This document shows, in pieces, positions 1 through 51,324 of a stretch of DNA of 64,000 nucleotides. The notes under the pieces were generated by a model, which was not told where the DNA came from, ran no database searches, and was given only the letters and a program-made list of their open reading frames with translations. Position numbers and translations under genes: made by a program. The stretch is from assembly GCF_050624435.1 (NCBI RefSeq), contig NC_134545.1, positions 84,641,563 to 84,705,562 of the forward strand, read 5' to 3'. Position 1 is the first letter of the stretch; each line of letters opens with the position of its first letter. The DNA is from Tenrec ecaudatus. Taxonomy: Eukaryota; Chordata; Mammalia; Afrosoricida; Tenrecidae.

Positions 1-2979
1 TACTGACCCAGATTAGAGGGGAGATCGAAACGTTTCTAGATGCTAATGAGAATACTTTGTATCAAAACCTGTGGGATTCGGCGAAAGCAGTCATCAGGGG
101 TCGCTTGATTGCAATAGGAGCATATATGAAAAAGGCAGAGAGACTTATGATGGATATGCTCTCACAAAACCTCCAGCAATTAGAAGAGTCAACTGAACAA
201 TCCCTCTAACATCAAAAGAAAGGAATTAATAAAAATCAGGGCAGAATTGAGCCACTGGCAAGACAAAAGAACAATGCAGATGATTAAGGCAACAAAAAGC
301 TGGTTCTTTGAAAGGATCAACAGAATCGACAGACTACTGGCAACCCTAACCAACGAAAGAAAAGAGAAAACAACAATAGACAGGATGAGGAATGAAACAG
401 GGGTAATCACAAGAGACCCTAATGAAATTAAAAGGATAATCACAAAGTACTCTAAGGAGTTCAACAATGTGGAAAACATGGACAAATACTTGGAAAAACA
501 ATCCCTCCCTAGACTATCCCAGGTAAAGAACAAGAACCTAAAGAAACCCATAGCAAAAGAAGAAATAGATATGGTTATCAAGAAGCTATCGACAAGAAAA
601 GCTCCCAGACCAGATGGCTTCACTGAAGAATTTTACAAAGTATTCAGGGTAGAGCTGATACCGATCCTCCATAAAGTATTTCAGAGAGTAGAAAAGGATG
701 GCAAACTCCCAAACTCCTTTTATGAAGCCAGTATAACTTTGAAACCAAATAGGGCAAGGATCCCACAGGGATAGGGAATTATAGACCAATATCTCTAATG
801 AACCTAGATGCAAAAATCTTCAACAACATGTTGGCCAATAGAATACAAAAGTATACAAAACATATCAACCATCAGTATCAGGTAGGACACATCCCAGGGA
901 TGCAGGGATAGTTTAACATCTGAAAATCCATAAGTATTATATACCACATTGATAAGGAAAAGTAGAAGAACATGATACTATCTATAGATGCAGGAAAAGC
1001 ACTTGACAATACCCAGCACCCCTTCCTAATTAAGACGCTCAGGAAAATAGTGATGGAAGGGCAGTTTCTCAAGTTAATACAAGCTATCTACAAAAAGGCG
1101 ACAGCTAACATCATAGTCAATGGAGTAAAGACTAAATCAATCCCACTGAAGAAGGGGACTAGACAAGGATGTCCCTTGTCCCCACTTCTATTCAATATCG
1201 TACTGGAGGTCCTAGCTAATAAAATATGACAATGGAAGGACATCAAAGGTATCCAATTGGGAGAGGAGGAGGTGAAATTATCATTATTTGCAGATGACAT
1301 GATTCTGTACAATGAAAATCCCCCAAAGCTCCACAACTGGAGTACTGACAGCAATAGAGGAATATGGAAGAGTGGCACGATACAAGATCAACAAACAGAA
1401 GTCGATTGGTTTGCTGTATACATCGGACAAGACCATGGAAGAGGAGATCAGGAATGCAGTACCATTCACAATAGTCAAGACGGAACTGAAATATCTAGGG
1501 ATATATCTAACCAAAAAAATCAAAAGACCTATACAAGAAAAACTACAAGAAACCAAAAGCAACCTCCACAAATGGAGGAATGTCCTATTCTCATGGATTG
1601 GAAGACTCAAGGAGGCACTTGAGTGGAAGGGCAATTTATAAGTTTAATGCTATACCGATTTAAATACCACCAATCTTCTTCATAGAATTGGAAAAACTGA
1701 CCAACAATTTCATATGGAGAAGGAAGAATCCCAGAATTAGCAGAAGAAGAAGAGCATAGTCGGAGGGCTTGCTTTACCAGACTTTCACACCTACTACAAA
1801 GCCACAGTGGTCAAAACAGTGTGGTACTGGCATAATGATAGATACACAGACCAATGGAAAAGAATAGAAAGCCCAGAAATAAAACCATCAGCATACAGAC
1901 ATCTGATCATTGACAAGGGCCTCAAAAAAATCAAGTGGGAGGGCAATGCTCTGTTTGAACAAGTGGTGCTGGAAACAATGGAAATCCATATGTAGGAAAA
2001 TAAAGCAGATATATACCTCACCCCATGCACAAGAGCAAACTTCAGATAGATCACAGACCTAGAAGTAAAACCCCAAACCATCAGGAACATTAGTGAAGGA
2101 ATCAGAACAAACCTAATGAACTTGGCCCAGGGAATACAAAGGCTAACTGCAATAGGGCAGGGTACACACACCGGGGGATCAGAAATAGACAAATGGGATT
2201 TACTACGGATAAAACACGTTTGCATCAATAGACTTTACCAAGAGAGTATCAAGGCAACCCACAGACTGGGATTTTTAGCAATGACACAATAGACAAAGGA
2301 CGTATTACGAAACTCTACAATACCCTCCTTGCCTGCAAAAAGAGGAAAACAGTTAACCCTTTGAAGAAGTGGGAAAAAGAACTGAAAAGAAGTTTCATTA
2401 GGGAGGAGACTCATATGGCTAATAAACATATGAGAAAATGTTCATGATCATTAGCCATCAGAGAAATGCAAATCAAAACAACCATGAGATACTATGTAAC
2501 ACGTTTGAGGTTAACCCAAATCAGAAAATCAGAGAGCAACAAATGTTGGAGGGGATGTGGCGAGACGGGAACTCTCCTACATTGCTGCTGGTCCTGTAGA
2601 TATGTACAGCCACTATGGAAAGCGCTCTGGTGAGACTTAAAGAAGAAGGACGTTGAGCTACCTTATGACCCAGCTATCCCTCTACTGGGGTATATCCTCA
2701 GAAGAGGTAAGAAAGAAACCACGACCAGTTGCATGAACTCCAATGTTTATTGCAGCACAATTCACAATTGCAAAGAGTTGGAAACTATCTAAATTTCCAT
2801 CGGTAGACGAGTGGATCAGTAAACTCTGGCACATACACACAACGGAGTACTATGCATTACGAAAAAGCACAGAAGAGCACATGAAGCAAGTCTTTTCATG
2901 GGAAGAGTTGGAGGAAATTATGCTAAGTAAAGTCAACCAATCACAAAAGGAGAAGTACAGCATAAGTCCCCTGAGGTAA
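1..2979 (+). pseudogene. L1 ORF2 (endonuclease/reverse transcriptase polyprotein), broken, left copy
   Basis: ORF2-like reading pieces occur at 247-774, 972-1229, 1257-1641, 1807-1995 and 2743-2979, in changing frames. The reverse transcriptase core is clear: [20 protein letters not shown] (about 1155-1220) and the catalytic FADDMILY (about 1288-1311). The C-terminal part includes [13 protein letters not shown] (from about 1820) and ends near EEIMLSKVNQSQKEKYS. Stops at about 774, 1229 and 1995 and several frameshifts show it cannot make ORF2p. Position 1 falls inside ORF2; the 5' part lies outside the window. Confidence 0.9.
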
Positions 2980-4445
2980 GTGTAATCAGAGTGGTAGGTA
3001 TAGAAGAGAAGCCACCTATATCATAAAAATTGGGTTGAGATACAAGGCAGTGGGAGGAGGTTGAACCAAACCCAAGGAGGTACATGTTGGTCCAACATAG
3101 TAATGGGAAAAGGATGGAGGGGGAGGGAGAAAACAGGGGGATTAAACATGAAATGATAATGGAGGGAGCAGGGCACTAATCTACACAGGGGTGAGTACTG
3201 GTCTGTCTCCACAGAAACTGGAAGGGGCATGCAGACACTGCCTTGAAGCACCAAACCAAGAGGACAGCCTGGTCACAAGGATGAAAAGAGAGAGCTTCAG
3301 GGATGGCCCCAACCAGAGCCAAACTGGCCCCTTCCCTGGAAGTGGGTTCTGCAGAGAGCAGGTTGGGGAGAGGGCCCAGCATGCCACACCCATACGGAGG
3401 CAGGCCAGGAGGGAGGAAGAGAAAGAGATCGAACTGGGACCTACACAGGCACACAATGCTCAGAGGATGATGTCCTTGCTGGGACATAATGGGACACAGA
3501 GGGACTGGGCAAATGACAAAAGCACATATCATGCTGACCCCTTATTGGAGCAGACTGACAGAGGATATTTTGGGGATCACAGGGTGGAGAAGCAGCATAG
3601 TCTGAACCCTGCAAAATGGAGCAAATCAAGAAGGGAGCATACCTGGATACCCAATCTGGAGGAAAAAACAACTGAGCTGACTTTTCAGGGCAACAAGGGA
3701 GAGGGGGAATGAGGTGGGAAGGGAAGGAAGTGGTGTTAACAAACTCAGGAACAAAGGAACAAAAATGGGTCCAAAATTTGTGGCGAGGAGGGTGTAGGAG
3801 GCCTGGTAGGGCTTGAGCAAAGGTAATGTAGCCGAGAGGAAATGCAGAAACCCAAATGAAGGCTGAGCATGATAGTGGGACAACTGGAAAGTCAAAGAAA
3901 ATAGAGGAAAGAGCATTTAAAGAGCTCTAAATACAGGCATGTACATATGTAAATATTTTTATTTATGATGATGAGGAAACAAATCTATGTGCATATACTT
4001 ATAGGTTTAGTACTAAGATACCAGATGGACATTGGGCTTCTACTGAAGTACTCCCTCAATGCAAGAACATTTTGTTTTATTAAACTGGCATTCCATGATG
4101 CTCACCTCCCTGATATGATCGCTGAAGACAAATGGGTCCATAAGGAACTGTGGTGAAGAAATCTGAGAGTACCCAGCTATTAAAATATATAGCGTCTGGG
4201 GTCTTACACTTGAAGATAAACAAGCAGCCATCTAGCTGAGAAGCAACCAAGGCCACACGGAAGAAGCACACCAGCCTGTATGATTACGAGTTGTCGAAGG
4301 GATCAGGTTTCAGGCATCAAAGAAGGAAAAATCATATCATTGTGAGCTTGCCTTCCTGATACGATTGCAGAGGACAAATGGTGGCATAATCATGTGTGGT
4401 GAACAAAGCTGATGGTGCCCGGCTATCAAAAGATACAATGTCTGG
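2980..4445 (+). mobile_element. L1 3'UTR, long purine-rich type, left copy
   Basis: This follows ORF2 directly. It has G/A-rich stretches (3050-3200, 3700-3800) and a ~260-bp module present twice in tandem (about 4076-4335 and 4345-4445, the second truncated). The module starts with a ctggcattccatgatgctca-type block and contains tgtggtgaagaaa and gtctggggtctta. The same 3'UTR recurs throughout the window. Confidence 0.85.
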
Positions 4446-5299
4446 AGTCAGAGTGGGCTCCATGGTGGAGGGGTCTCTTGGTGAACTTCCAGAAGCAGGA
4501 GAAAATAACATGAGCTGTTTTAAACCACCCATTAGGTGGTATCACCATAGTCCAAAGGCTGTAGCTTCACACACACGTGTACAAGTACATGGGTATGCAG
4601 TGTCCGATTAGCACATCGTTATTTGCCTGTCCTACTATCAGGACCTGCCCTTTGTGCCATTTCTCCGTGCCGCCTCCTCAAACAAAGTCTGGGATAGTAA
4701 ATTCAGCAGAGCCCAATGGTAAAGTCCCTGGGGCTGTCCTCAATAGAGACAATTGTTTGCTTTATTTATCTGTTTATTTTAACTTTATTTATTTTAACCG
4801 TTTGCTTTAGAGCACTGTGGAAATGACACCCTCCAGTCCTGAGACTTCTCCTGCTGGGGTGCCAAGGGAACAAATGATGTCTTTCTGCCATAAAGTTCCT
4901 GAACTTGGCACCCTGAACCTTTGGACTTTCCACTCTCTCGACTTCACCTTCCTGAATTGGGTCCTGACCATCTCTGTGTCAGCAAAGTTACACAACCAAA
5001 TTTATGGGTTACCTATGAAGCCAGGGAAAACTTTAAAGTTCATACGGCGATATATGGTACTCCAAAAAATACCCCAAACCATTTTAAATGAATAAAGTCA
5101 CCCTTCTGACAAAAGGAGAAACATGTGAACATAAAATCCAAGTGGATCCAATGAATACCTCGCAGGTTCCTGGTGGGTGCCAGGAAAGGAACCCGTGTAA
5201 AGAGACCAAGACAGCAGTGAGCAAGACTGACCACTGTCTCAAGGGAAGGCAGAACTTGAGCAAGGAGTTCCACGTGCAATACTCAACCCCAAACCCACT
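4446..5299. other. Unrecognised sequence between L1 3'UTR and SINEs, left copy
   Basis: This stretch does not follow the L1 3'UTR consensus seen elsewhere in the window and resembles no family I recognise. It contains a T-rich patch near 4755-4805. Short open frames here look random. The same sequence is at 61642-62495. Confidence 0.5.
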
Positions 5300-5493
5300 G
5301 CCATCCAGTGCATTCTGATTCCGTGACTAACGAGACCCCCTACGGCAGGGTAGAACTGCCTCTCTGGGTCTCCAAGTCTCAATCTCGATGGAATCAGAAA
5401 GCCTATCTTCCTCCTGAGGAGTGGCTGCTGGATTCAAACTGCTCACTCTGAGGTTCGCAGACCAGCTTGGAAGCCACTACACCACCAGGGCTC
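5300..5493 (-). mobile_element. AfroSINE-type tRNA-derived SINE
   Basis: Reads antisense: gccatccagtgcattctgatt at the left, cagggtagaactgcc in the middle, and the tRNA-like head ending caccaccagggctct at the right. The duplicate lies at 62496-62689. Confidence 0.75.
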
Positions 5494-5524
5494 TTTTCCA
5501 GGTGAGATGAAATAACCCAAACCA

Positions 5525-5700
5525 AGATCAGTGCTATGGAGTTTCATCTGACTCCTGGGTCCTGACAGGAGAGGGTAGAACTACCTTGCTGGGATTCCGA
5601 GTTTCTAAGTCTTTACAGGAGCAGACAGTCGCCTGTTTTTCGCAAAGAGCTCCTGGTTGTTTTGAACTGCCCAACTCGTAAACCAGGAGAACAACATGGC
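5525..5700 (-). mobile_element. AfroSINE-type SINE, partial
   Basis: Antisense copy with gggtagaactaccttgctgg and the B-box-side ttttgaactgcccaactcg. The duplicate lies at 62721-62896. Confidence 0.65.
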
Positions 5701-5734
5701 TCCTTTGCAAGTGTGATAAGACCACCTAAATGGA

Positions 5735-5912
5735 AGAAAGGGAATGTAAGAGAGAGTTTACAAAGGAGAGAAAAAGAGAAGCTGATACGAAGGGCTGAAA
5801 AAGAAAGTAAATGTTTAGAAAATAATTATAGTAACGTGTACAAAATATGCTTGATACAATTGATGTATGCATTGCCATAAGAGCCCCCATTAAAATGATC
5901 TTTTAATAATTA
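5735..5912 (+). mobile_element. L1 3'UTR tail, left copy
   Basis: Terminal L1 block with gagaagctgatacgaagggc, then cttgatacaattgatgtatg, and gagcccccattaaaatgat before an A-rich end. It is probably the true 3' end of the L1 at 1-4445, separated from it by later insertions. Confidence 0.7.
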
Positions 5913-5939
5913 AAAAAAGAGAGAAAGTTGAAGTATGAG

Positions 5940-6109
5940 AGTCATGGAATAATAATAAGCTAAGACAATAAATAACCAATTTCAAAATGAATAAAGAATT
6001 TGAATAGATATGTCCCTGAAGAAGATATGCAAATAACTAATAAGACCATAAAAGATATTCAACTTACTCATTGTTAGGAAAGGCCAATCAGAACCATAAT
6101 GCGATATTA
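5940..6109 (+). mobile_element. Old L1 ORF2 3' region, part 1
   Basis: Diverged L1 text resembling gaatagacatttctccaaagaagatatacaaatgg-type consensus. It continues after a SINE at 6313. Confidence 0.65.
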
Positions 6110-6312
6110 CTTGACAATCACTTACTGACACTGAGTCAATTCTGACCCAGCGTGACCCTGTAGGACCGTGTAGACCTGCCCCTGTTCTGAGACTATAACT
6201 CTATAGAGGAGGAGAAAGCCTCATCTTTCTCCCATAGAGCAGCTGGTGAGTTTGAACTGCTGACCCTGTGGTTAGCCGACCAGTGAGTAACCCACTATGA
6301 CACCATGGCTCT
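6110..6312 (-). mobile_element. AfroSINE-type SINE inserted in old L1
   Basis: Antisense SINE running from ctgacactgagtcaattctg to ccactatgacaccatggctc. Old L1 sequence lies on both sides, so the SINE is younger. The duplicate lies at 63306-63508. Confidence 0.75.
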
Positions 6313-6760
6313 AGTGACACTCACTAGGAAGCTATCGCTCATTGTCAAAAGATCAACACTAGCAAATGTTCGTGAGGATGGAGCATTAGGACCCTCATAG
6401 ATACTGCGGGTGCAGGCACTGAAGTAAGCATTTTGGTAGCTCCTCAATGTAAATGTAATAGACATGAATCCTAGGAATACCGTGTGAGCTAGCAGCTCCA
6501 CTTCCAGATATCTGTCCAAAATAATTGAAACAGGTCCACAAAAGACTCGAACATAGATGTTCGTAGGAGACTCAAAATAGGCAAGAAGCGGAAACAAATC
6601 AACTCTCCATCAACGGATGGGTAGATCAACGAAATACAGCAGAATATTACTCAGTGATCATGGAACATGAAGTTCTGATACATCCTAGAATGTAGATGGA
6701 CCGTGACAAGTTATGCCGAATGAAAGAAGCCAGTCACCACAAGTCACACAGCATTGCCTC
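6313..6760 (+). mobile_element. Old L1 ORF2 3' region, part 2
   Basis: Continuation of the old L1: gtgaggatggagcattagga, then ccacttccagatatctgtcc, and gggtagatcaacgaaatac, all recognisable L1 3' ORF2 landmarks. Confidence 0.65.
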
Positions 6761-7457
6761 TGTAGCCCTTGCCCTTTATATACAAATCATCCTGAATGTT
6801 GTTCGAACAGCTCCGTGGACTCAATCTGCTAGGCAAATCAGTTTGGTGACAATAAGTCGTCTGTGGAACATACAGCGGGTTAACTCTAACATGGGGGGCA
6901 AATAACAAAATTAGGATCGATCTAATGAAGAACACTGGTGCCAAATGACTGCTGTTGGGTCAAATTTAACTTCATGACAACCACGTTGGACGGGGGAGAG
7001 CTGGCCCTGTGTGTTTCATCAACTGTAAGTGACTACAGGAGTAGAAAGCCCCCTCCTTCTCCCTCGTGTCAAACTGAGTCTTAATATTTGCTATAATAAA
7101 TAGTGGGAATCCACAGGAGTCTTTTAATGACGGGAGACGTGACAAAGGGATGCTTCAGTAGGAACACCCCGACGACCCTCTTTGCAGATGTACTTTCAGG
7201 TTGTGGGAGTAGGATCTACCCCTTTTTTTTCTAGTGTGTACACAGCTTTGGAACCTTAGAATACCTTCATATTTCATGAATGACTAGTGTTGACAGAGGG
7301 GGAAATTAAACTGTGGAAATACTTATAAAATCAAAGGGATGAGGTTGCAGATTTCATGAATGAGAAGTATAAAGTATGAATCCCATGCTTCAGCAAAGCA
7401 AATAAACCCAAAGCACGTTGTACTGGCTGAGTCCAAAGGGATTCCAAAAACCCAGAC
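6761..7457. other. Upstream flank of the CYP2C-like gene
   Basis: Contains a degraded antisense SINE fragment at about 6945-7070; the rest is not recognised. Sequence after 6804 has no counterpart in the window because the right duplication copy runs off the end. Confidence 0.4.
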
Positions 7458-7547
7458 CAACCTTTGCCCTGCAGGTCTCATCCTGTGTATAATAGGCCTG
7501 ATTCTCTGGCAGGCCATCCTGAGAGTTCTGGATGCTGAGCGGGTGAA
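7458..7547 (+). promoter_or_regulatory. Candidate core promoter of the CYP2C-like gene: HNF4-type site and TATA-like box
   Basis: On the minus strand 7458-7470 reads AGGGCAAAGGTTG, a near match to a DR1 HNF4-alpha site. A TATA-like gtataata lies at 7488-7495, some 55 bp upstream of the ATG. Hepatic CYP2C genes are known to use HNF4-alpha sites close to the start; assignment here is inference from motif and position. Confidence 0.45.
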
Positions 7548-46798
<39,251 letters not shown>

Positions 46799-47450
46799 GA
46801 CAGAAACTCTTATCCATTCATCATCTGCACTGGGAATCAATGTTCTTCCCTCTACTGGAAATTCATTTCATGTCGATCTCTTCCTTTCAAATGCCACTTA
46901 GGCTAGAAACACTATGCACTAAAAAGTTGATGGACATTTGGTGAAATCTACAAATCCTTTGACAAAAGTGACTGGATTCTGTGAAGTGCAAGGTACACCA
47001 TGGCCTCTGAAGCCAGCTCTGATCCAATCAGACCAGTCTGATAGATGGCCTGGATCATGGGCAATCAACAAACAGTAGCGCCTTTACCATTTCTTGCTAA
47101 GGAGCCCTGGCAGTCATTGGGCTGCTCTCTATAAGCTCGGTGGGTCAAACCCATCAGCTGCTCCATGGGAGGAAAATGAGGCTGTCTATTCCCATAAATA
47201 TTTCCAGCTTCAGAAACTAGGGAGCAGTTCTATTCCATTCTTTCCAGGATCACTGCAATTCAGAGTTCACTAAGTGGGTTGGGTTTCACTATTTTGGTGC
47301 TTTTAGATATAATGGTAATTTCTAGTTTGTTGGTTTGGTTTTAAACTAGACACCATTACAGACTGATCTATGTGTATTTTTCTATTTCCAATTGAAATCG
47401 TTTTTATGAATTTTGTCACGTTAAAAAAATAAAGCTTATTCTCAATAAAG
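46799..47450 (+). other. Probable 3'UTR of the CYP2C-like gene, with two AATAAA signals and a SINE fragment
   Basis: No coding potential follows the TAA. AATAAA hexamers occur at 47428-47433 and 47444-47449. A partial plus-strand AfroSINE-like piece lies at 47095-47220, so the UTR is either about 650 bp or ends earlier at a weaker signal. Confidence 0.5.
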
Positions 47451-47649
47451 ATTTTATAGTTGACTTCATTCTCGGGAGAAGACTCCAAAGTCAAATGTAT
47501 TTTATAGAGACCCCTTTATTAATTCTTTAGAGAAAAGGCAAGACAAAGACAAATGATGCAGATGAGAGAGACCATCAGCACGAAGCCGTAATGGTGGCCA
47601 AGAGATTGAAACTACGCTGCTAATTATAGGATCTAGAAAACAAAGGACA

Positions 47650-48870
47650 TTAAGGTATCAGATGGACATTGGGCCTCCACTCAAATACTCCCCCAATGCA
47701 AGAATACTTTGTTCTATTAAACGGGCATTCCATGATGTTCACATTCCCAACACGATTGCTGAAGACAAAGCGGGTGCATAAGCAAATGTGGTGAAGAAAG
47801 CTGATGGAGCCCGGCTATCAAAATATATCGTGTCTAGTCCTAGGGTCTTTAAGACTTGAAAGTAAACAAGCAGCCATCTAGCTGAGAAGCAACAAAGCCC
47901 ACATAGAAGAAGCACACCAGCCTGTGTGATTACTAGGTACCAAAGGGATCAGTTTTGAGGCATCAGAGAACAAAAAAATCATATCATTGTGTGCTCACCT
48001 CCTCAGTGCAATCACTGAAAACAAATGGATGCATAAGCAAATGTGGTGAAGAAAATTAATGGTGCCCAGCTATCAAAAGATATAGCGTCTGGGGTCTTAA
48101 AAGCTTGAAGGTAAACTAGCGGCCATCTAGCTCAGAAGCCACAAAGCCCACATGGAAGAAGCACACCAGCCTGTGTGATCACGAGGTGTCAAAGTGATCA
48201 GTTACCAGGCATCAAGGAACAAAAATCATATCATTATCAATGAGGGGGTGTGTGGAGTGGGGACCCCAAGCCCTTCTGTAGGCAACTGGAGATCCCCTTA
48301 CAGAAGGCTGTGGGAGGAGATGAGCCAGTTGGGATGCAGTGTACCAATGATGAAACTTACTACTTTCCTCTAGTTCTTTAATGCTTCATCCCCAACACTA
48401 TCATGATCCCAATTCTACCTTACAACTCCGCCTAGACCAGAGGATATATACTGGTACAGATAAGAACTGGAAACACGGGGAATCCATGACAAATAAAAAA
48501 CTCAGGATGAATAATTAGATTAGTCATAAGGGGAAGTGGGTAAGGGGAAGGTGGGGAAGAATGGGGGAACCTATCACATAGACCTACATATAACCCCCTC
48601 TCTGGGGGACAGATAACAGAAAAGGGGGTGAAGGAAGACTTCAGACAGTATAAGATATGACAAAATAATAATAATTTATACATTACTAAGGGCTCATGAA
48701 GGAGGGGTCGGCAGGGAGGGCAAAAAGAGGAGCTGATAACAAGGACTCAACCAGAAAGAAAATGTTTTGAGAATGATGACGGCAACAAATGTACAAATGT
48801 GCTTGACACAGTGCATGTATGTGTGGATTGTGAGAAGAGTTGTATGAGCCCCCAATAAAACGATTTTAAA
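47650..48870 (+). mobile_element. L1 3'UTR insertion, sense
   Basis: Begins aaggtatcagatggacattg, has two tandem modules (about 47715-47990 and 47995-48230), the purine-rich body, and ends gagcccccaataaaacgatt with an A-rich tail. No clear target-site duplication found by eye. Confidence 0.82.
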
Positions 48871-49344
48871 AAGAAAAAAAGAAAATTTACATACTAAAAA
48901 AATCAAGGCAATCCAATAATGCTGGATTGAAATAATAATGTTATTGTTTTTCCAGTAAAGGGCAGTGCTGGATTTTCAATGTTTTCAATGAATACTGCTC
49001 GCAATGCTCCTCTTCAACAGAAAAACTTCCCTCACAGCACCACACACTGTCTGCTCTAGTTAATTCTCACTATCCAAGAAGAGTTTTATAAAAACTGTAA
49101 AGTGTTAGGTATATGCTGTTTGCATTTATAAGTTTCTTACTTCCTTGACTAGGATGACTATTCCTTCAGGAGTTTAATGTAACCTGCTTGGATCTAAATA
49201 CATCTCTTCCCTCCCACCCCACCTCCAGCCCCATCTCCATATTTTTTGTTTGGGAAATGGCACCACCTGTTGCCCAATTCAAGAATGTGGAAGTCTTGTC
49301 TCAGGAAAACAATGAACATTACTCTTCAGTACAACGTACCTTAA
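48871..49344. other. 3' flank, unrecognised
   Basis: Nothing recognised between two L1 3'UTR insertions. Confidence 0.35.
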
Positions 49345-50180
49345 AATGTATGCATAAGCAAATGTGGTGAAGAAAGTTGATGGTGCCCAGTTATCAAAAG
49401 ATATAGTATCTGGGGTCATAAAGACTTGAAGATAAACAAGCGGCCATCTAGCTCAGAAGCAACAAAGCCCACATGGAAGAAGCACACCAGCCTGTGTGAC
49501 CACAAGGTGTCAAAGCGATCAGGTAGCAGGCATCAAAGAACAAAAAAACCATATTATTGTAAATGAGGGTGAGTACAGAGTAGAGACCCAAAGCCCATCT
49601 GTAGGCAACTGGACACCCCTTACTGAAGGGTCGCAGGGAAGAGACAAGTCACTCAGGTTGCACGGCAGCAACGATGAAGCATACAACTTTCTTCTCCTTC
49701 TTAAATGCTTCCACCCCCCACTATCATGATCCTAATTCTACGTTACAAATCTGGCTAGACCAGAGGATTTTCATTGGTACAGATGGGAACTGGAAACACA
49801 GTGAATCCAGGACAGATGAACACTTCAGGACCAGGGGTGAGAGTGGTGATACCTGGAGGGTAGAAGGAAGGTGGGATAGAAAGGATCTACATATTACCCC
49901 CCTCCCTGAGGAATGGTTAACAGAAAAGTGGGTGAATGGAGATATTAGACAGTGTAAGGTATGACAAAATAATTGTAATTTATAAATTATCAAGGATTCA
50001 TGAGGGAGGGATGAGTGGGGAGGGAAGGGGGAAAATGAGCTGATATTAAGGGTTCAAGTAGAAAGCAAATGTTTTGAGAATGATGATGGCAACAAATGTA
50101 CAAATGTGCTTGACATAATGGGTGTATGTATTGATTGTGATAAGAATTGTACGAGCCTCCAATAAAATGATTTAAAAATA
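49345..50180 (+). mobile_element. L1 3'UTR insertion, sense, truncated within the module
   Basis: Starts gcataagcaaatgtggtgaa, runs one module, the purine-rich body and the terminus gagcctccaataaaatgatt with a short A-rich tail. Confidence 0.82.
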
Positions 50181-50344
50181 AAGAAGCAATAAGAAAAAAA
50201 TCATCTCTATGAAACCAAACAGTCAACAATATATTGATCATTTCCAGACCCCCCTCAGTAAAGTCCTGATTTCTTCCCGTGGCAACCAGGCCCTCCCTGC
50301 CCCGACGCTGGGCTTCCTGTTCGGCATCAGAGCTCTCGCTCCGC

Positions 50345-51320
50345 CCCAACACTCACACTGCATGCTGATTTCCTCTGGTTCCCTTGAGGTAGCTCTGACT
50401 CTCAGTGGCCCTAAGTCCAACAGAAAGAAACACTGCCCAGTCCTGTGCCATCCTCACAAATGTGCTGATGTCAGAACCCCTAGTTGTTGCCTCTGTGTCG
50501 ACCCAGTTCATTGAGGGTCTTCTTTTTGTAATGATCCTCGCTCTGTCAAACAAGAAGCCTTTTCCCAGGGACTGGTCTCTCCTGATGACATGTCCAAAGG
50601 ACACGAGACAGTCTCGCCAACCTTGATTCTCAGGAGCACTCTGCTACCCCTCTTTCAGGGGCGATTTCTTTGTTCTTCTGGTAGCCCAGAATCTTCTTCA
50701 GCAACACCATCATTCAAATGCTCATTCTTCTCCCAACTTCTTTTCTCCTTGTCCCACTTTCACATGCCTGAGAAGCGATGGGAAATGCCATGGCTTGAGC
50801 CAGGTACCCTCAGTGCTCACAGGGCCACCTTTGTTCTCTAACCCTTTAAAAAGAGGTCTTTTGCAATACATTTGTCCAAGGCAACACGTCATTTGCATCC
50901 TTGTCTGCTGCTTCCATGAGCATTGATTGTGGATCCAAGTCAACTGAAATCCTCAGTAACTTCAATCTTTTTCCATTTTGCATGATGTTGTCTGTTGGTC
51001 CAACTGTGAGAATTTGGGTTTTCTTTTCTTTCTTTCTTTTTTATATAAGATTTGGGTTTTCTATACATTGACTTGCAGTCCATGTTGAAGGCGGCAGACC
51101 TCGATCTTCATCAGTAAGTACTTCGTGTCCTCTTTGTTTTCAGTTAACGAGGCTTTGTGCCCTGCATGTTGCAGGTTAACGAGCCTCCCTTCAACCCTAA
51201 CGCCGTCTTCTCCTTCTCCACACAGCCCAGCTTCTCAGATGATATGCCCAGTGTCCAGATTGAGTAAGTATGGGGAGAGGACACACACCTTTTCTGATTT
51301 TGAGCCAAGTAGTATTCCCT
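50345..51320 (-). mobile_element. RTE/BovB-type LINE, antisense, large fragment
   Basis: Plus-strand text includes cactgcccagtcctgtgcca, ctcctgatgacatgtccaaa, ccatggcttgagccaggtac, cattgattgtggatccaagt and acttgcagtccatgttgaag, matching the antisense RTE reverse transcriptase region seen widely in Afrotheria. Frames are broken. Confidence 0.8.
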
Positions 51321-51324
51321 TACC

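Larger units (their letters stand above)
1..6804 (+). repeat. Left copy of a ~6.8-kb near-identical direct duplication
   Basis: The whole interval aligns collinearly with 57186-64000. By eye I count roughly 28 substitutions and five small indels, about 99.5% identity. It contains L1 ORF2, L1 3'UTR, SINEs and an older L1, and very probably continues beyond the left edge of the window. Confidence 0.97.

Noticed and set aside
1-3000. Possibility that the L1 copies are retrotransposition-competent
   Set aside because: ORF2 has multiple stops and frameshifts shared by both duplicates, and ORF1 is also broken in the right copy.
3191-3712. 173-codon open frame in the L1 3'UTR, repeated in part at 60386-60908
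   Set aside because: Purine-rich 3'UTR gives chance open frames. The two near-identical copies differ by a frameshift, which argues against selection on the protein.
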